Shown piece by piece: positions 9,501 through 17,572 of a DNA stretch of 64,000 nucleotides. Origin of the DNA: Corynebacterium jeikeium (GTDB lineage Bacteria; Actinomycetota; Actinomycetes; Mycobacteriales; Mycobacteriaceae); contig NZ_JFCH01000034.1 in assembly GCF_000738175.1 (NCBI RefSeq), forward strand, positions 1 to 64,000, read 5' to 3'. The position numbers and the translations under genes were made by a program. The notes beneath the pieces were generated by a model. That model ran no database searches. It worked only from the letters and a program-made list of their open reading frames with translations, and was not told where the DNA came from. The stretch's first letter is position 1, and every line of letters starts with the position of its first letter.

Positions 9501-10044
9501 TCCGGGCTACGCGCCCGAGTGGCGTAACCTGCGCATCCCGATGGACGAGGTTCCGGAGGACGCGGACTCGGTACGCATTGTGGCGAACGATCCGAACCTG
9601 ACGCCCACACAGTGGATTGCCATTACACCGCCGCGCGTGCCGGAGATGGAGTCGCTGAACGACTACGTGGGCTCCGAAGCGCCGACGTTGCTGGACTGGA
9701 CCATCGCATTCCAATTCCCGTGCCAGAAGCCATACGACCACTGGGCGGGCGTGGCAGAAGCCGCTGAATACCGCATCTCGCCTGACCACGACGTCCGCGG
9801 CAACCACACGCCGGTGATGGACTACTCCGGTGGTGGCTCCTACGGGCTGGTGCAGATGACCTCGCAGGCCGAGGAGATACCGACCTACCTGCAGGACGAC
9901 TGGCAGCGGGATTGGGGTGTGCTGGATAAGCTGACCCCGTTCCCGAATGCGAACGGCGATAAGCCGAAGCCGGTGAAGCTGGATACGGAGACGGATAAGC
10001 GTTCTGGGCTCTGGTACAACGGGCCGATGAAGTTCTCGGACTAG
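6571..10044 (+). CDS. emb: arabinosyltransferase Emb (EmbC type, ethambutol target family)
   Basis: A 1157-residue GT-C arabinosyltransferase that extends arabinan in arabinogalactan from decaprenyl-phosphoarabinose. An N-terminal membrane anchor is followed by a periplasmic domain (about 40-205), then many transmembrane helices. The catalytic loop is NTSDDGYLLT with Asp274-Asp275, and FPCQKPYDHW lies in the C-terminal carbohydrate-binding domain. One emb copy next to aftA is the corynebacterial arrangement. Unusual feature: a roughly 70-residue Ser/Asp/Gly/Thr-rich insert at about 803-873, which contains a dispersed-motif copy (9093-9099, AASQDK). The start is GTG 6571. Confidence 0.93.
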   Translation: MSKVQQPTGKLKLASIISGLIGMVMFLSLPFLPVNQVQSSFNWPQDDDLTSVQAPLISYVPQDVDITVPIQEVRNLESGATNILSTLPPESTEATLRGMFVRSTDDSLDVVVRNIVPLSINKDALRKLPDDAQLRITSDYESTRAWVPDADKHLDYALDSTIDADVRPALTGIYTDIKNTEKNSNSTIDAGFQAHVTVDSRFTSSPSVIKYLAIFVGIIATAIALYCLYRIDILDKRTTSRRLFHRNWWKPRPLDGVVGFILLAWYFVGANTSDDGYLLTMAKVSQESGYMANYYRWFGVPESPFGSPFYDLLALMTQVSSASIWMRLPSLIAGIVTWLVLSREVMPRLGAKINQRQVAHWTMAATFLLFWMTFNNGTRPEPIIAVLSLLAWVSFERAIATHRLLPAAVGTIIATLALGAGPTGLMAVAALLASLGALIRILTRRLPLLGAPKGAPKKTVIAAILAQIAPFLAAGTAILTAVFADQTLRTVTEAIKLRGDIGPSMQWFEEFRRYEALMEQTVDGSFPRRFTMVMLFFCIGIVVAAMLRNGRITGAAKAPSTRLLLIVLGTLFFMTFTPTKWTHHFGVFAGIGAALTALAAVAASRFALQTRRNQLLFLGSTLMLFAFTLAGPNGWWYLSSYGVPWWDKPVQLSGITASTVMLAVSVVVLFWGVIVGFLADAKRARATTKSEVADIELAETKKLHKFRGLTAAPIAVLTAFTVVFTLASLTKGMVSQWPAYSVGKGNMMALTGQSCNQAADVLVETNTNDSFLQPADGSSLKESLTSGGGRGFEPNNIPAKIDSKSTSDSQATVGSSDQFRSEDSGSADTNASSDQGDTQNAASQDKSTNESEEKTSGNDGNDGGDASGTTGGLKATKGVNGSYAVLPFGIDANKVPVVGSYTEGLQTPANTTTSWYSLPEDREGLPLLVFSVAGQVGHFDMDGIFKYGQEIKVQFGKSGGSKKAEDFEVLGEQIPLDPGYAPEWRNLRIPMDEVPEDADSVRIVANDPNLTPTQWIAITPPRVPEMESLNDYVGSEAPTLLDWTIAFQFPCQKPYDHWAGVAEAAEYRISPDHDVRGNHTPVMDYSGGGSYGLVQMTSQAEEIPTYLQDDWQRDWGVLDKLTPFPNANGDKPKPVKLDTETDKRSGLWYNGPMKFSD

Positions 10045-10106
10045 GTTCCGGGGGCCGGCCACTGGGCAGGGCTGGGCGGGGTGGTGATTTACCATCCCGC
10101 CCTTTT

Positions 10107-10157
10107 TCATGCTCTGGTCCCTCTTCATGCTCTGGTCCCTCTTCATGCCCTGGCACT
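10107..10157 (+). repeat. 18-bp tandem repeat, about 2.7 copies
   Basis: The unit TCATGCTCTGGTCCCTCT is repeated exactly at 10107-10124 and 10125-10142, followed by a decayed copy TCATGCCCTGGCACT. It lies just after emb in a gene-less stretch. Confidence 0.85.
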
Positions 10158-10193
10158 TATGCATGCTCCTAGGAGCCCTGTGCTAGAGGGACG

Positions 10194-10304
10194 ATGTCCC
10201 AAATCTTCCACTTTCGACGAGTAGCTCCTTTGCAGCAAAAAACTGCGAAGCTCTGACCTGCGGAAATAGATAGCTATAAAAACAGAGTGGAAGATTTGGG
10301 ACAT
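10194..10304. repeat. 111-bp palindromic element with perfect 19-bp inverted repeats
   Basis: Left arm ATGTCCCAAATCTTCCACT (10194-10212) is exactly reverse-complementary to 10286-10304. The 73-base interior contains a second imperfect hairpin around GCAGCAAAAAACTGC (10232-10246). No open reading frame of note lies inside. The element could be a miniature inverted-repeat transposable element, a large structured RNA, or the remains of a longer mobile element. It is AT-richer than the surroundings. The rest of the 10045-10538 gap holds an 18-bp tandem repeat, scattered short AGGGATG repeats (10331-10410) and a terminator. Confidence 0.7.
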
Positions 10305-10410
10305 TCCCCAGCTCTAGCTCGCCAAGACAGGGATGGATGACCGTGGAGCATGCACGACCGAGACAGGGATGCAAAAGCAGGGTAGGAACGCAAGTGCGGG
10401 ATAGGGATGC

Positions 10411-10443
10411 AAAAAAGCGCCGCCCGGTTAGGGCGACGCTTCA
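10411..10443 (-). terminator. intrinsic terminator of the lysozyme gene
   Basis: AAGCGCCGCCC-GGTTA-GGGCGACGCTT forms an 11-bp stem with one mismatch. The run of A at 10411-10416 gives a U-tract on the minus strand. It lies about 95 bases after the stop of the GH25 gene. Confidence 0.75.
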
Positions 10444-10538
10444 TTGCTTGTAGCTGCTTGCTCGCTAGCTCGCTAACGCGCAGATTGAATGCGCTCAGTT
10501 AGCTGCAAGGCTGCGGTGCCAGCAGCGGCACCGTGTGC

Positions 10539-11966
10539 TTAGTTAGCAGCGGGAGCCGGGGCTGCCGGCGGAACCGGAGCGGCCGGAGCCTGGTCAGCGG
10601 CCGGCGCGGGGGCAGCGTCCGCCGGAGCGGAGCCATCTGGGTTCGCGGACTTGGCGGCGTCAGCCAGCTCAGCAAAGGCATTCGCGTCAGGCTGAACCTC
10701 GCCGTTCTCCAGCTTGGCGCTCCAGTTGGAGATGCCGCCGAACTGCTGCAGCAGGTTCAGGATCTGGCCGATGTTCACCGTGCCGCCCTGGTCACCAGCG
10801 CCCGGCGCGTAGCCCTGGACCAGCTTCAGGATTGCCTCGACCGGCAGCTTGTTGCCACCAGCGTTGAACTCCTTCAGCGCACCGGATAGTGCGGTGTAGG
10901 CGGTCAGCACCTCCTGGGCAGTCTTCACGGAACCGCTTGCCTGAGCGCCCTGATCCGGGCCCCCAGCGGATCCTGCGACCTGTGCCGGATCCATGCCCTG
11001 CAGCTGCTGCTTACCCTGAGTCAGCAGAACGTCCGGGGACACGCGGCCGCCGATAACGCCCAGCAGCTGCATCATGAAGTCGGAGGCCAGAGGGACGTTT
11101 ACGCCGGTGGCGTGCTCAATCTTGTTGGCGATCTCGGCCTCGCCTTCAACGGCAGGACGCATCGGATCCATCGCCTCGGAAGCCTGGCCTGCAGCGCTAT
11201 CCGCAGGCATGCCGGCTGCCAGGGCGTTCAGGGCAGCATCGTCACCGTAGTACGTGTTCAGGTCCACCTGGGTCTGTACACCGTTGACGCGGCCGGAGCC
11301 GGAGTACTGCCAGAAGGTGACGTGATCCCAACCGCCCGGGATCTTATCCGGCAGGGTGTCGCGGTAGTAGGCCAGCCACAACGGGTACTCGGAGAACTCG
11401 GTGGTGTTGGCCATCCGCTGGATCCAGAAGCTGTAGTAGGTGTAGATGATCGGATCGCGACCGGTCTGGACCTTAATCTCATCGATCCACTCGCGGACCC
11501 AGTTCTGCAGCTGGGTCGGGTTCAGGCCCTCGTGCTCCTCCAGGTCCAGAACCGGGGGCAGTGAGGGCTGCACGCCAGTGGCCAGAACGCTGGCGTAATG
11601 GCGAGCCTCGGCGCGCGGGTTGCCGCTGCCCGGGCGGGCGTAGTGGTAGCTACCCGGAACCAGGCCGGCCTGCTGAGCCTTTGCGGAGTCCGTGGTGAAC
11701 GCCGGGTTGGTGTAGGACGTGCCCTCGGTCGCCTTGACGAAGACGAAGGACTGGCCGGACTGCTTCACGGCAGTCCAGTCGATTGCTGCACCACCGGGGT
11801 GCTGGTGGGAGGCAACGTCGATGCCATTCAGCGCCCACGAGGGGACGGGAACAACATCGGTGGCGACGAGCGCTGCAACCGTCAAAGCGGAGCCAGCGAG
11901 TGCCGTTGCGGTGAGGCGTTTCGGTACGGACGTGCGCGTGGAGCGGCGCCATGGCAGTGAAATCAT
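10539..11966 (-). CDS. secreted GH25 lysozyme (N-acetylmuramidase)
   Basis: A 475-residue protein. After a basic N-terminus and a hydrophobic signal segment (about 18-43), the GH25 domain starts with GIDVASHQ, whose Asp is typical of the active site. It continues through FVFVKATEGTSYTNPAF, GSYHYARP, VLDLEEHEGL (acidic catalytic pair) and WQYSGSGRVNGV. The C-terminal 220 residues are a helical region and a Pro/Ala-rich tail. It should cleave peptidoglycan glycan strands outside the membrane. A perfect GlxR-type palindrome lies 113 bases upstream of the ATG. Confidence 0.9.
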   Translation of the reverse strand: MISLPWRRSTRTSVPKRLTATALAGSALTVAALVATDVVPVPSWALNGIDVASHQHPGGAAIDWTAVKQSGQSFVFVKATEGTSYTNPAFTTDSAKAQQAGLVPGSYHYARPGSGNPRAEARHYASVLATGVQPSLPPVLDLEEHEGLNPTQLQNWVREWIDEIKVQTGRDPIIYTYYSFWIQRMANTTEFSEYPLWLAYYRDTLPDKIPGGWDHVTFWQYSGSGRVNGVQTQVDLNTYYGDDAALNALAAGMPADSAAGQASEAMDPMRPAVEGEAEIANKIEHATGVNVPLASDFMMQLLGVIGGRVSPDVLLTQGKQQLQGMDPAQVAGSAGGPDQGAQASGSVKTAQEVLTAYTALSGALKEFNAGGNKLPVEAILKLVQGYAPGAGDQGGTVNIGQILNLLQQFGGISNWSAKLENGEVQPDANAFAELADAAKSANPDGSAPADAAPAPAADQAPAAPVPPAAPAPAAN

Positions 11967-12078
11967 GAATCACACCATACCCAAAAACCACATGTTTCAC
12001 ATTATTCACTTCTACCCCACGGGGGACATCTTTCACCCCATGAAACCATCGGCCAGAAAATCCCTGCTCAAGCCCTCA

Positions 12079-12094
12079 TGTGATTTTCATCACA
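12079..12094. promoter_or_regulatory. GlxR (CRP-family) binding site candidate
   Basis: TGTGATTTTCATCACA fits the GlxR/CRP consensus TGTGA-N6-TCACA perfectly. It lies 113 bases upstream of the lysozyme ATG and overlaps the end of the prsW-like gene. GlxR is known to control cell-wall hydrolase genes in corynebacteria, so regulation of the lysozyme is likely. Confidence 0.65.
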
Positions 12095-13058
12095 CTCGCT
12101 GATATATCGCCACAGCTGGGCAAATACCGCGCTTTTTCCATCGCAGGAACTCGATACTCGTCCACACAATCATCCATACCGCGAGCGCCGCCAGCGCCAC
12201 CCAGACAAAGCCCATCCACAGCAGCTGAAACACTGGCGACACATCTAGCCAGCGAATATTCCACGCAAAGTGCGTCAAGAAGCCCAGGCCACCCCACAAC
12301 ACGACGGCCCCCAGGCGCCAGGCAACACCGCGTGGCTTCCCCGCCTTCGCCCCCACGAACATCGCCAGGCCGATCCCGTAGCCAACCAGCGCGCTGAACA
12401 TCATGTGCTTGGCAGGCCCGGCGATCACGCGCACGAGGTACGTCGACAAGGCTCCTTGCATGTCAGACACCGGATCCATCACCGCCAGCATCATCGCGTA
12501 CATCATGTTTTCGAAGACCTCGAAGCCCAGCCCCACCAGCAATCCGGCGATAATGCCATGCCACGGGCGGTTCCACCATGCGCGCCCCATCCACAGCAGG
12601 AGCCATATGCCCAGCCCCTTAGCGATCTCCTCCGGGTAGGCGCCTCCAAAGCTGGCCGTCAGCCCGTGCCAGCCCAGCTTGTCTACGGTGTTCATCACCG
12701 GAGGCTGAATCACTACCGCCGCCAGCACCACGGATGCCGCCCCGCCCCACAGCACCGCCAGCACAACCAGCCGCTTGGGCGTGCCCCTATATATCGGCAG
12801 CGCCCATACGCACAGCAGCGCCCCCGCCAGGTGCAGCGCGCCGATCAGTAGCACCAGCCCCAGGGTTGGGCTCACCAGCGAAGGATTGTTGCCGACTAGC
12901 AGGAATACGGACATCACGAGGCTCGGAACAACCAGCAGCCAGTACGCCGCCAGCCAGCCGTCGCGGAACAGTCGCAGTTTCGGGCGCTGCTGGGGCGGGT
13001 GCTTCAGGTGAAACTCGAGTGGCACCTCAAACACGCGGTAGTTACGCGTCTTAAACAT
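12090..13058 (-). CDS. PrsW-family intramembrane metalloprotease
   Basis: A 322-residue protein with about eight transmembrane helices and the three PrsW motifs: EEIAKGLG (metal-binding EExxK), FEVFENMMY, and a later His in the last motif (GFLTHFAWN), plus AGPAKHMMF. PrsW-type proteases clip membrane-bound substrates such as anti-sigma factors; the substrate here is unknown. ATG 13058 is chosen because AGGTGA lies 5 bases before it. An in-frame ATG at 13082 has no ribosome site and would overlap the upstream gene more. With ATG 13058 the overlap with that gene is 8 bases, so the two form an operon. Confidence 0.85.
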   Translation of the reverse strand: MFKTRNYRVFEVPLEFHLKHPPQQRPKLRLFRDGWLAAYWLLVVPSLVMSVFLLVGNNPSLVSPTLGLVLLIGALHLAGALLCVWALPIYRGTPKRLVVLAVLWGGAASVVLAAVVIQPPVMNTVDKLGWHGLTASFGGAYPEEIAKGLGIWLLLWMGRAWWNRPWHGIIAGLLVGLGFEVFENMMYAMMLAVMDPVSDMQGALSTYLVRVIAGPAKHMMFSALVGYGIGLAMFVGAKAGKPRGVAWRLGAVVLWGGLGFLTHFAWNIRWLDVSPVFQLLWMGFVWVALAALAVWMIVWTSIEFLRWKKRGICPAVAIYQRV

Positions 13059-13959
13059 CGGATTCACCTGCGCTTTCTGCATTGTCGTCCAAGCTGACGC
13101 CGCGCACTAGCTCATCGACTTCCTCTAGCTGTTTTTCTAATGACGCTGACTTCACCGGCATCTGCACCACCACCATTGGGGCCGTGCCATCGGGTTCGAG
13201 GCTGTGCTCCAGTTTGCTATTAGGCTCCCCACCGGCGCCATTGTCCGCGCCGGCATCAGCTTCCGTACCGCCGTCCGATCCCGCATCCGGGTCCCGCACA
13301 AACGCGACCGCCATGAATCGCTTCTCCCCTAACTTGTAGGTGTCCGTCACACGCAGTTGCGTGACCTGCATTTTCTTCAACAGTTCCCGGTTCTCTCCCG
13401 CGACTCTGTTCAGTACGTCGACCGACTGCAGCTCCACACCGTCCTGGAAGATCAGCGCGCGCACGGCGCGGTTCACGGCTTGCGAGACGGGTTCCTCGCC
13501 GCCCTTCACATCCACACCCGACAGGCCGGTCATGCCGTAGCTTTCCCCATCGCAATCCAGTTGCATTACCCCGGGGCGCCCCAGGCCAGGTGAATCGTGG
13601 CAGTCCTCCAGGTTCGCAAACCGCAGCGGCCACTCGGAATAGGTGAGGATCGAGTCCTCCATCCCTTCTGCGACGGTCAGGGACTGGGGTTCGTCTTCCA
13701 GGGTGGCGTCCACAATAAAAACACCCCCAACCAGCAACAACAGCGTGCCTAGAAGATAGGCCGAGTACGCACCGCGGCGCTTCGGGCTGGTCGGTGCGGG
13801 GCGATATGTGGTCGATGGGGCGGGCTTGGCAGGCTTTGCGGGCGGTGCAGGACGAGCGGGCACTGGAGGAACCGGAGCCATCGGTCGCTGTGGTGGCCGG
13901 ACGGCCGGCCCCTGTGGCGAGCCCTGTGACGAGCCCTGTGGCGCGGGATGATGGAACAT
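13051..13959 (-). CDS. single-span membrane protein of unknown function
   Basis: About 302 residues. A Pro/Gln/Ala-rich cytoplasmic N-terminus (1-75) is followed by one transmembrane helix (YSAYLLGTLLLLVGGVFIVD, about 79-98). The extracytoplasmic domain contains two Cys, in NLEDCHDSPG and QLDCDGES, and ends in acidic low complexity. I recognise no family. The start is set at ATG 13959 because longer versions would run into the divergent peptidase gene; a 5' extension cannot be excluded. The overlap with the protease gene behind it suggests that the two act together, possibly as protease and membrane partner, but that is inference. Confidence 0.7.
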   Translation of the reverse strand: MFHHPAPQGSSQGSPQGPAVRPPQRPMAPVPPVPARPAPPAKPAKPAPSTTYRPAPTSPKRRGAYSAYLLGTLLLLVGGVFIVDATLEDEPQSLTVAEGMEDSILTYSEWPLRFANLEDCHDSPGLGRPGVMQLDCDGESYGMTGLSGVDVKGGEEPVSQAVNRAVRALIFQDGVELQSVDVLNRVAGENRELLKKMQVTQLRVTDTYKLGEKRFMAVAFVRDPDAGSDGGTEADAGADNGAGGEPNSKLEHSLEPDGTAPMVVVQMPVKSASLEKQLEEVDELVRGVSLDDNAESAGESDV

Positions 13960-14020
13960 ACGCCATAGCCTAACCACTGTGCGGGACACCCTGTCTGCGA
14001 CGGTGTCTAAGGTGGTGGGC

Positions 14021-16147
14021 ATGGTAGAAAACAACGCTAATAACTCTGCAAAAACTAACGCTGTAGAAATCCCGGACGACATCTCCGAGGCCGCGCCGCA
14101 GAACCAGGCCGGCGAGGCCACCCGCCCTTCGCCGGCGCAGGACCTGTACCGGCACGTCAACGGCGCCTGGCTGGCGACACACAAGATTCCCAGCGACCGA
14201 CCCGTCGACGGCACCTTTCACCAGCTGCGTGACCTCGCCGAGCAGGAGGTTCGCGAGATCGTAGAGGCCGCCGCCACCGACGAGCCGAGCGGCCGAGTGG
14301 GCGCCCTGTACTCCTCTTTTATGGACGTGCAGGGCATCGCCGCTGCGGGTCTGGCCGGCCTGCGGGAGCCTTTGGGGCTTATTGATGACGCCACCTCGGT
14401 CGGCGACCTGGCCAAGGTACTCGGCAGGCTCGATGTGGAGGGCACCGGTGGTGTTGCGGGGTATTGGATCGAGAAGGATTCCAGCCAGGACATCGAGCGT
14501 GCCTACCTAGTGCAGACCGGGCTGGGTCTGCCGGATGAGGCGTACTACCGGGAGGAGCAGCACGCGCCGACCCGCGAGGCCTACCGCGAGTTCGTAGAGG
14601 ACATGTTGGAGCTGGTCAGCGAGCTGGAGCTCCCCGGGAAGTATGCGGATGCGGGCGCGGCTGCGGCGGCGGATGCGATCTGCGCGTTCGAGACCGAGCT
14701 GGCACGCGGGCACTGGGACAACGTGGCTAGCCGCGATGCGGAGAAGACTTATAACCCGACGAAGGTCGAGGATCTGCCGACGGGCTTCCCCTTCCGCGAG
14801 TGGCTGGCGGCCACGGGCGTGGATACGCAGAGCGCGGGCGGGGGCACGATCGTGGTGTGCCAGCCCAGCTACCTGGAACACGTCGCGGCCATGGCCACCG
14901 GAGAGGGCGATAACCCGCAGGTCAGCGGCCTGGACGAGTGGAAGCTGTGGGCCTACTGGCGGGTGATCTTGAGCTGCGCGGCATACCTGCCGACGGAGGT
15001 GAACCTGCGGAACTGGGAGTTCTACGGGCGCACCCTGTCCGGCGCTACGGAGCAGCGGGCGCGGTGGAAGCGCGGCGTCGCCCTGGTCGAGGGCGCCGTG
15101 GGCGAGGAAGTCGGCAAGAAGTTCGTCGCCCAGCACTTCCCGCCGGAGCACAAGCAGAAGATGCTGGAGCTGGTGGATTACCTGATCGCCGCCTACCGCG
15201 AGCGCATTAGCGACCTGGCCTGGATGACTCCCGCTACACGCGAGAAGGCGCTGGCGAAGCTGGAGAAGTTCGAGGCGAAGATCGGCTATCCGGATAAGTG
15301 GCGTGACTTCGACGGCCTGGAGTTTGGCTCCACCGGCGCGGATCTGCTGGCGAACGTGCGGGCGGCCAGCCGCTTCAACCACAACTACGAGGTTTCCAAG
15401 TTGGGCAAGCCCAGCGACAACGAGACCTGGTTCACCACCCCGCAGACGGTGAATGCGTTCTACAACCCGGTGAAGAACGACATCACCTTCCCGGCGGCGA
15501 TCCTACGCCCGCCGTTCTTCGATCCGGCAGCGGACATGGCCGGCAACTTCGGCGCCATCGGCGCTGTGATTGGCCACGAGATCGGCCATGGCTTCGACGA
15601 CCAGGGGTCGAAGTACGACGGCGACGGAAATCTGAACTCCTGGTGGACCGAGGAGGACCGCGAGGCGTTCACCGCCCTGACCGACAAGCTGGTGGCCCAG
15701 TACGACGGCCTGGTGCCGACGGGCCTGCGCCAGCGCGGCATCACCGAGCACACCGTCAACGGCAGCTTTACCCTGGGTGAGAACATCGGTGACCTCGGCG
15801 GATTGGGCATCGCCATCGTGGCTCTGCGCCGCTACCTGGCGGACCAGGGGAAGACCTTCGAGACGGCGGAGAAGCTACCGGTCGAGGGACTGGTGGATGC
15901 CGACGGCAACCCGGATACAACCGAGTACACCGCCCTGCAGCGCGTTTTCCTGCGCTGGGCACGGATCTGGCAGACCGCGATCCGCCCGCAGATGGCGGCG
16001 CAATACGCTTCCATCGACCCGCACTCGCCGGCGGAGTTCCGCTGCAACGTGGTCTCCAGCAACATCGCGGAGTTCTACGAGGCCTTCGACGTCTCCGAGG
16101 GCGACGGAATGTGGCTCGCCGAGGACGAGCGCGTCTGCATCTGGTAG
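14021..16147 (+). CDS. M13-family zinc metallopeptidase (PepO-like)
   Basis: A 708-residue neprilysin-type oligopeptidase. The zinc site is VIGHEIGHGFDDQG (HExxH, about residue 522) and the third ligand with its partner Asp is GENIGDLGG (about 586). The ending ERVCIW corresponds to the usual C-terminal CxxW. No signal peptide is seen, so it is probably cytoplasmic or exported by an unrecognised route. ATG 14021 is chosen because AAGGTGGTG precedes it; GTG 13979 would add 14 residues. A dispersed-motif copy (14386-14392) encodes DDATSV near residue 122. Confidence 0.92.
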   Translation: MVENNANNSAKTNAVEIPDDISEAAPQNQAGEATRPSPAQDLYRHVNGAWLATHKIPSDRPVDGTFHQLRDLAEQEVREIVEAAATDEPSGRVGALYSSFMDVQGIAAAGLAGLREPLGLIDDATSVGDLAKVLGRLDVEGTGGVAGYWIEKDSSQDIERAYLVQTGLGLPDEAYYREEQHAPTREAYREFVEDMLELVSELELPGKYADAGAAAAADAICAFETELARGHWDNVASRDAEKTYNPTKVEDLPTGFPFREWLAATGVDTQSAGGGTIVVCQPSYLEHVAAMATGEGDNPQVSGLDEWKLWAYWRVILSCAAYLPTEVNLRNWEFYGRTLSGATEQRARWKRGVALVEGAVGEEVGKKFVAQHFPPEHKQKMLELVDYLIAAYRERISDLAWMTPATREKALAKLEKFEAKIGYPDKWRDFDGLEFGSTGADLLANVRAASRFNHNYEVSKLGKPSDNETWFTTPQTVNAFYNPVKNDITFPAAILRPPFFDPAADMAGNFGAIGAVIGHEIGHGFDDQGSKYDGDGNLNSWWTEEDREAFTALTDKLVAQYDGLVPTGLRQRGITEHTVNGSFTLGENIGDLGGLGIAIVALRRYLADQGKTFETAEKLPVEGLVDADGNPDTTEYTALQRVFLRWARIWQTAIRPQMAAQYASIDPHSPAEFRCNVVSSNIAEFYEAFDVSEGDGMWLAEDERVCIW

Positions 16148-16223
16148 CGATGTTCGCCGGGCTCGCCGAGCCTAACCGGGCGCCCGCTGGGTTTGCCCGA
16201 CTAGCGAAGGCCAGCCCGGCGCG

Positions 16224-17057
16224 CTAGAACGCCTGGAAGTTCTCCGGGGCCAGCAGGTCCGGCTCGTGCGCGTCCTCGTCGGGGACGAACTCCTCAATCT
16301 CGCAGAGGTTCACCAGAGCGCCCGTCGGGTCCTCGATGGTGGCCATGCGACCGAACTCGGATTCCCAGGCCGGACGAATCACCTTTCCGCCCAGCTCCGG
16401 CGTGCTGGCGATGGCGGCATCCACATCCGCCACACCCAGGTACACGGTCCACATGCCGGGCACCTCCAGCTTGGAGGTATCCCACAGCCCCACCACGGCC
16501 GCGCCGTCGAACTCGCCGGTGGCATAGCGGAACTCCTCAGCCCCCGCGCCATCCCCGGCGCTCTCCCCCGTGGCCTTAATGTCCCAGCCCGCCAGCTCGT
16601 GGTAGAACTCCAGCGTCATATCCCAGTTCTGGGCCACCATCAGCTCGAACCACACCGGGGTTCCGGGCTCGCCCGCGGCGATCAACGCATGCTCATCCGC
16701 GGGATTGCGCAGGCCGACCGTGGCCCCCGACGGGTCAACGATGATGGCCATACCGCCACGGTCGCCCAGCTCCTGCGGCTCCAGTACGGACTTCGCCCCC
16801 GCCTGCACGGCCTTGTCGTGCGCCTGCTGCACGTCCGGGGTGTACAGCAGCACTCCCCACACAGACCGGTTGCCCTCCGGGATTTGCGCGATGCCCGCCA
16901 CCGGCATGCCTTGCTTCTTCGCCACTGCGTAGCCGTCGGAGACCTGCTCGAACTCCCAGCCCAGCAACTCGCTGTAGAACTTCTCCGCCCCTGCCGCATC
17001 GGTGCTGGCTAGGTCCAGCCATACGGGCATTCCGGGCTGGGCGATCATTGCGGGCAT
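16224..17057 (-). CDS. two-domain VOC (glyoxalase/bleomycin-resistance fold) protein
   Basis: 277 residues with two tandem VOC domains (about 7-118 and 130-262), each beginning with a GMPVW/GTPVW-type strand. The whole resembles the mycobacterial secreted-antigen VOC family (CFP32/TB27.3 type). Enzymatic activity is not established for such proteins. The long 16148-16223 spacer to the convergent peptidase gene carries GCCGGGCT and AGCCCGGC arms (16156-16163, 16213-16220) that may form a terminator. Confidence 0.82.
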   Translation of the reverse strand: MPAMIAQPGMPVWLDLASTDAAGAEKFYSELLGWEFEQVSDGYAVAKKQGMPVAGIAQIPEGNRSVWGVLLYTPDVQQAHDKAVQAGAKSVLEPQELGDRGGMAIIVDPSGATVGLRNPADEHALIAAGEPGTPVWFELMVAQNWDMTLEFYHELAGWDIKATGESAGDGAGAEEFRYATGEFDGAAVVGLWDTSKLEVPGMWTVYLGVADVDAAIASTPELGGKVIRPAWESEFGRMATIEDPTGALVNLCEIEEFVPDEDAHEPDLLAPENFQAF

Positions 17058-17124
17058 GGTTCCTCCACTGCTCTTTCTTGTGTTCTTGCTTGTGCTCTTG
17101 TTGGGGGTAACTGTTGTTTCTTAT

Positions 17125-17131
17125 TGACGCC
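17125..17131 (-). repeat. dispersed GGCGTCA motif, intergenic copy
   Basis: On the minus strand this reads GGTGGCGTCAATAAGAAAC, one of the best matches to the recurring motif described in the findings. It lies in the 108-base gap between the VOC and S4 genes. Confidence 0.7.
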
Positions 17132-17165
17132 ACCCAGCCTCCACCGGCCAGGCGTTCAGCTAACG

Positions 17166-17552
17166 CTAGATCGCGTTATCCTCGCGGACATCTTCCAGGC
17201 TGACGTTGCGCCACTTCTCCGGGTCGAAATCGTCGTCCGCGGTGGACTCGTCAAAGTATTCCCCGAGGTCATCGTCAGATTCCGCTCCATTCGCAGCAGC
17301 GCCCGCCGCGCCGCTCGCGCCGGCCACCACGGCTCCTGCCAGCACGTCGCCGGTTTCCACATCCACCAGGGTCACTTCGTCGCCCGGGCGCAGCGTCTTG
17401 CCGCGGCGGGTATCCACCGCGCCGTTGACCTGTACAACCCCGGCGGCGATGGCCTCCTTGGCCTCCCCACCGGTCTCCACCAGGTTCGCCAGTTTGATGA
17501 ACTGCCCCAGCTTGATTTCGGAATCGCGAATGCTGACCAAAGGAAACTCCAT
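17166..17552 (-). CDS. S4-domain RNA-binding protein
   Basis: 128 residues. The N-terminal 65 residues are an S4 domain (IKLGQFIKLANLVETGGEAK, then VVQVNGAVDTRRGKTLRPGDEV), the fold of small RNA-binding proteins such as YaaA/RlbA. The remainder is an Ala-rich linker and a strongly acidic tail (about 88-128). The start ATG 17552 follows the family; the open frame continues upstream without support. It lies 20 bases after the LysE gene, probably in the same transcript. Confidence 0.85.
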   Translation of the reverse strand: MEFPLVSIRDSEIKLGQFIKLANLVETGGEAKEAIAAGVVQVNGAVDTRRGKTLRPGDEVTLVDVETGDVLAGAVVAGASGAAGAAANGAESDDDLGEYFDESTADDDFDPEKWRNVSLEDVREDNAI

Positions 17553-17572
17553 GGGCCTCAGTCTAGCGGGCT

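Noticed and set aside
11985..12010. parS-like TGTTTCAC stretch
   Set aside because: Only one half of TGTTTCACGTGAAACA is present (ATGTTTCACATTATTCAC), so not a ParB site.
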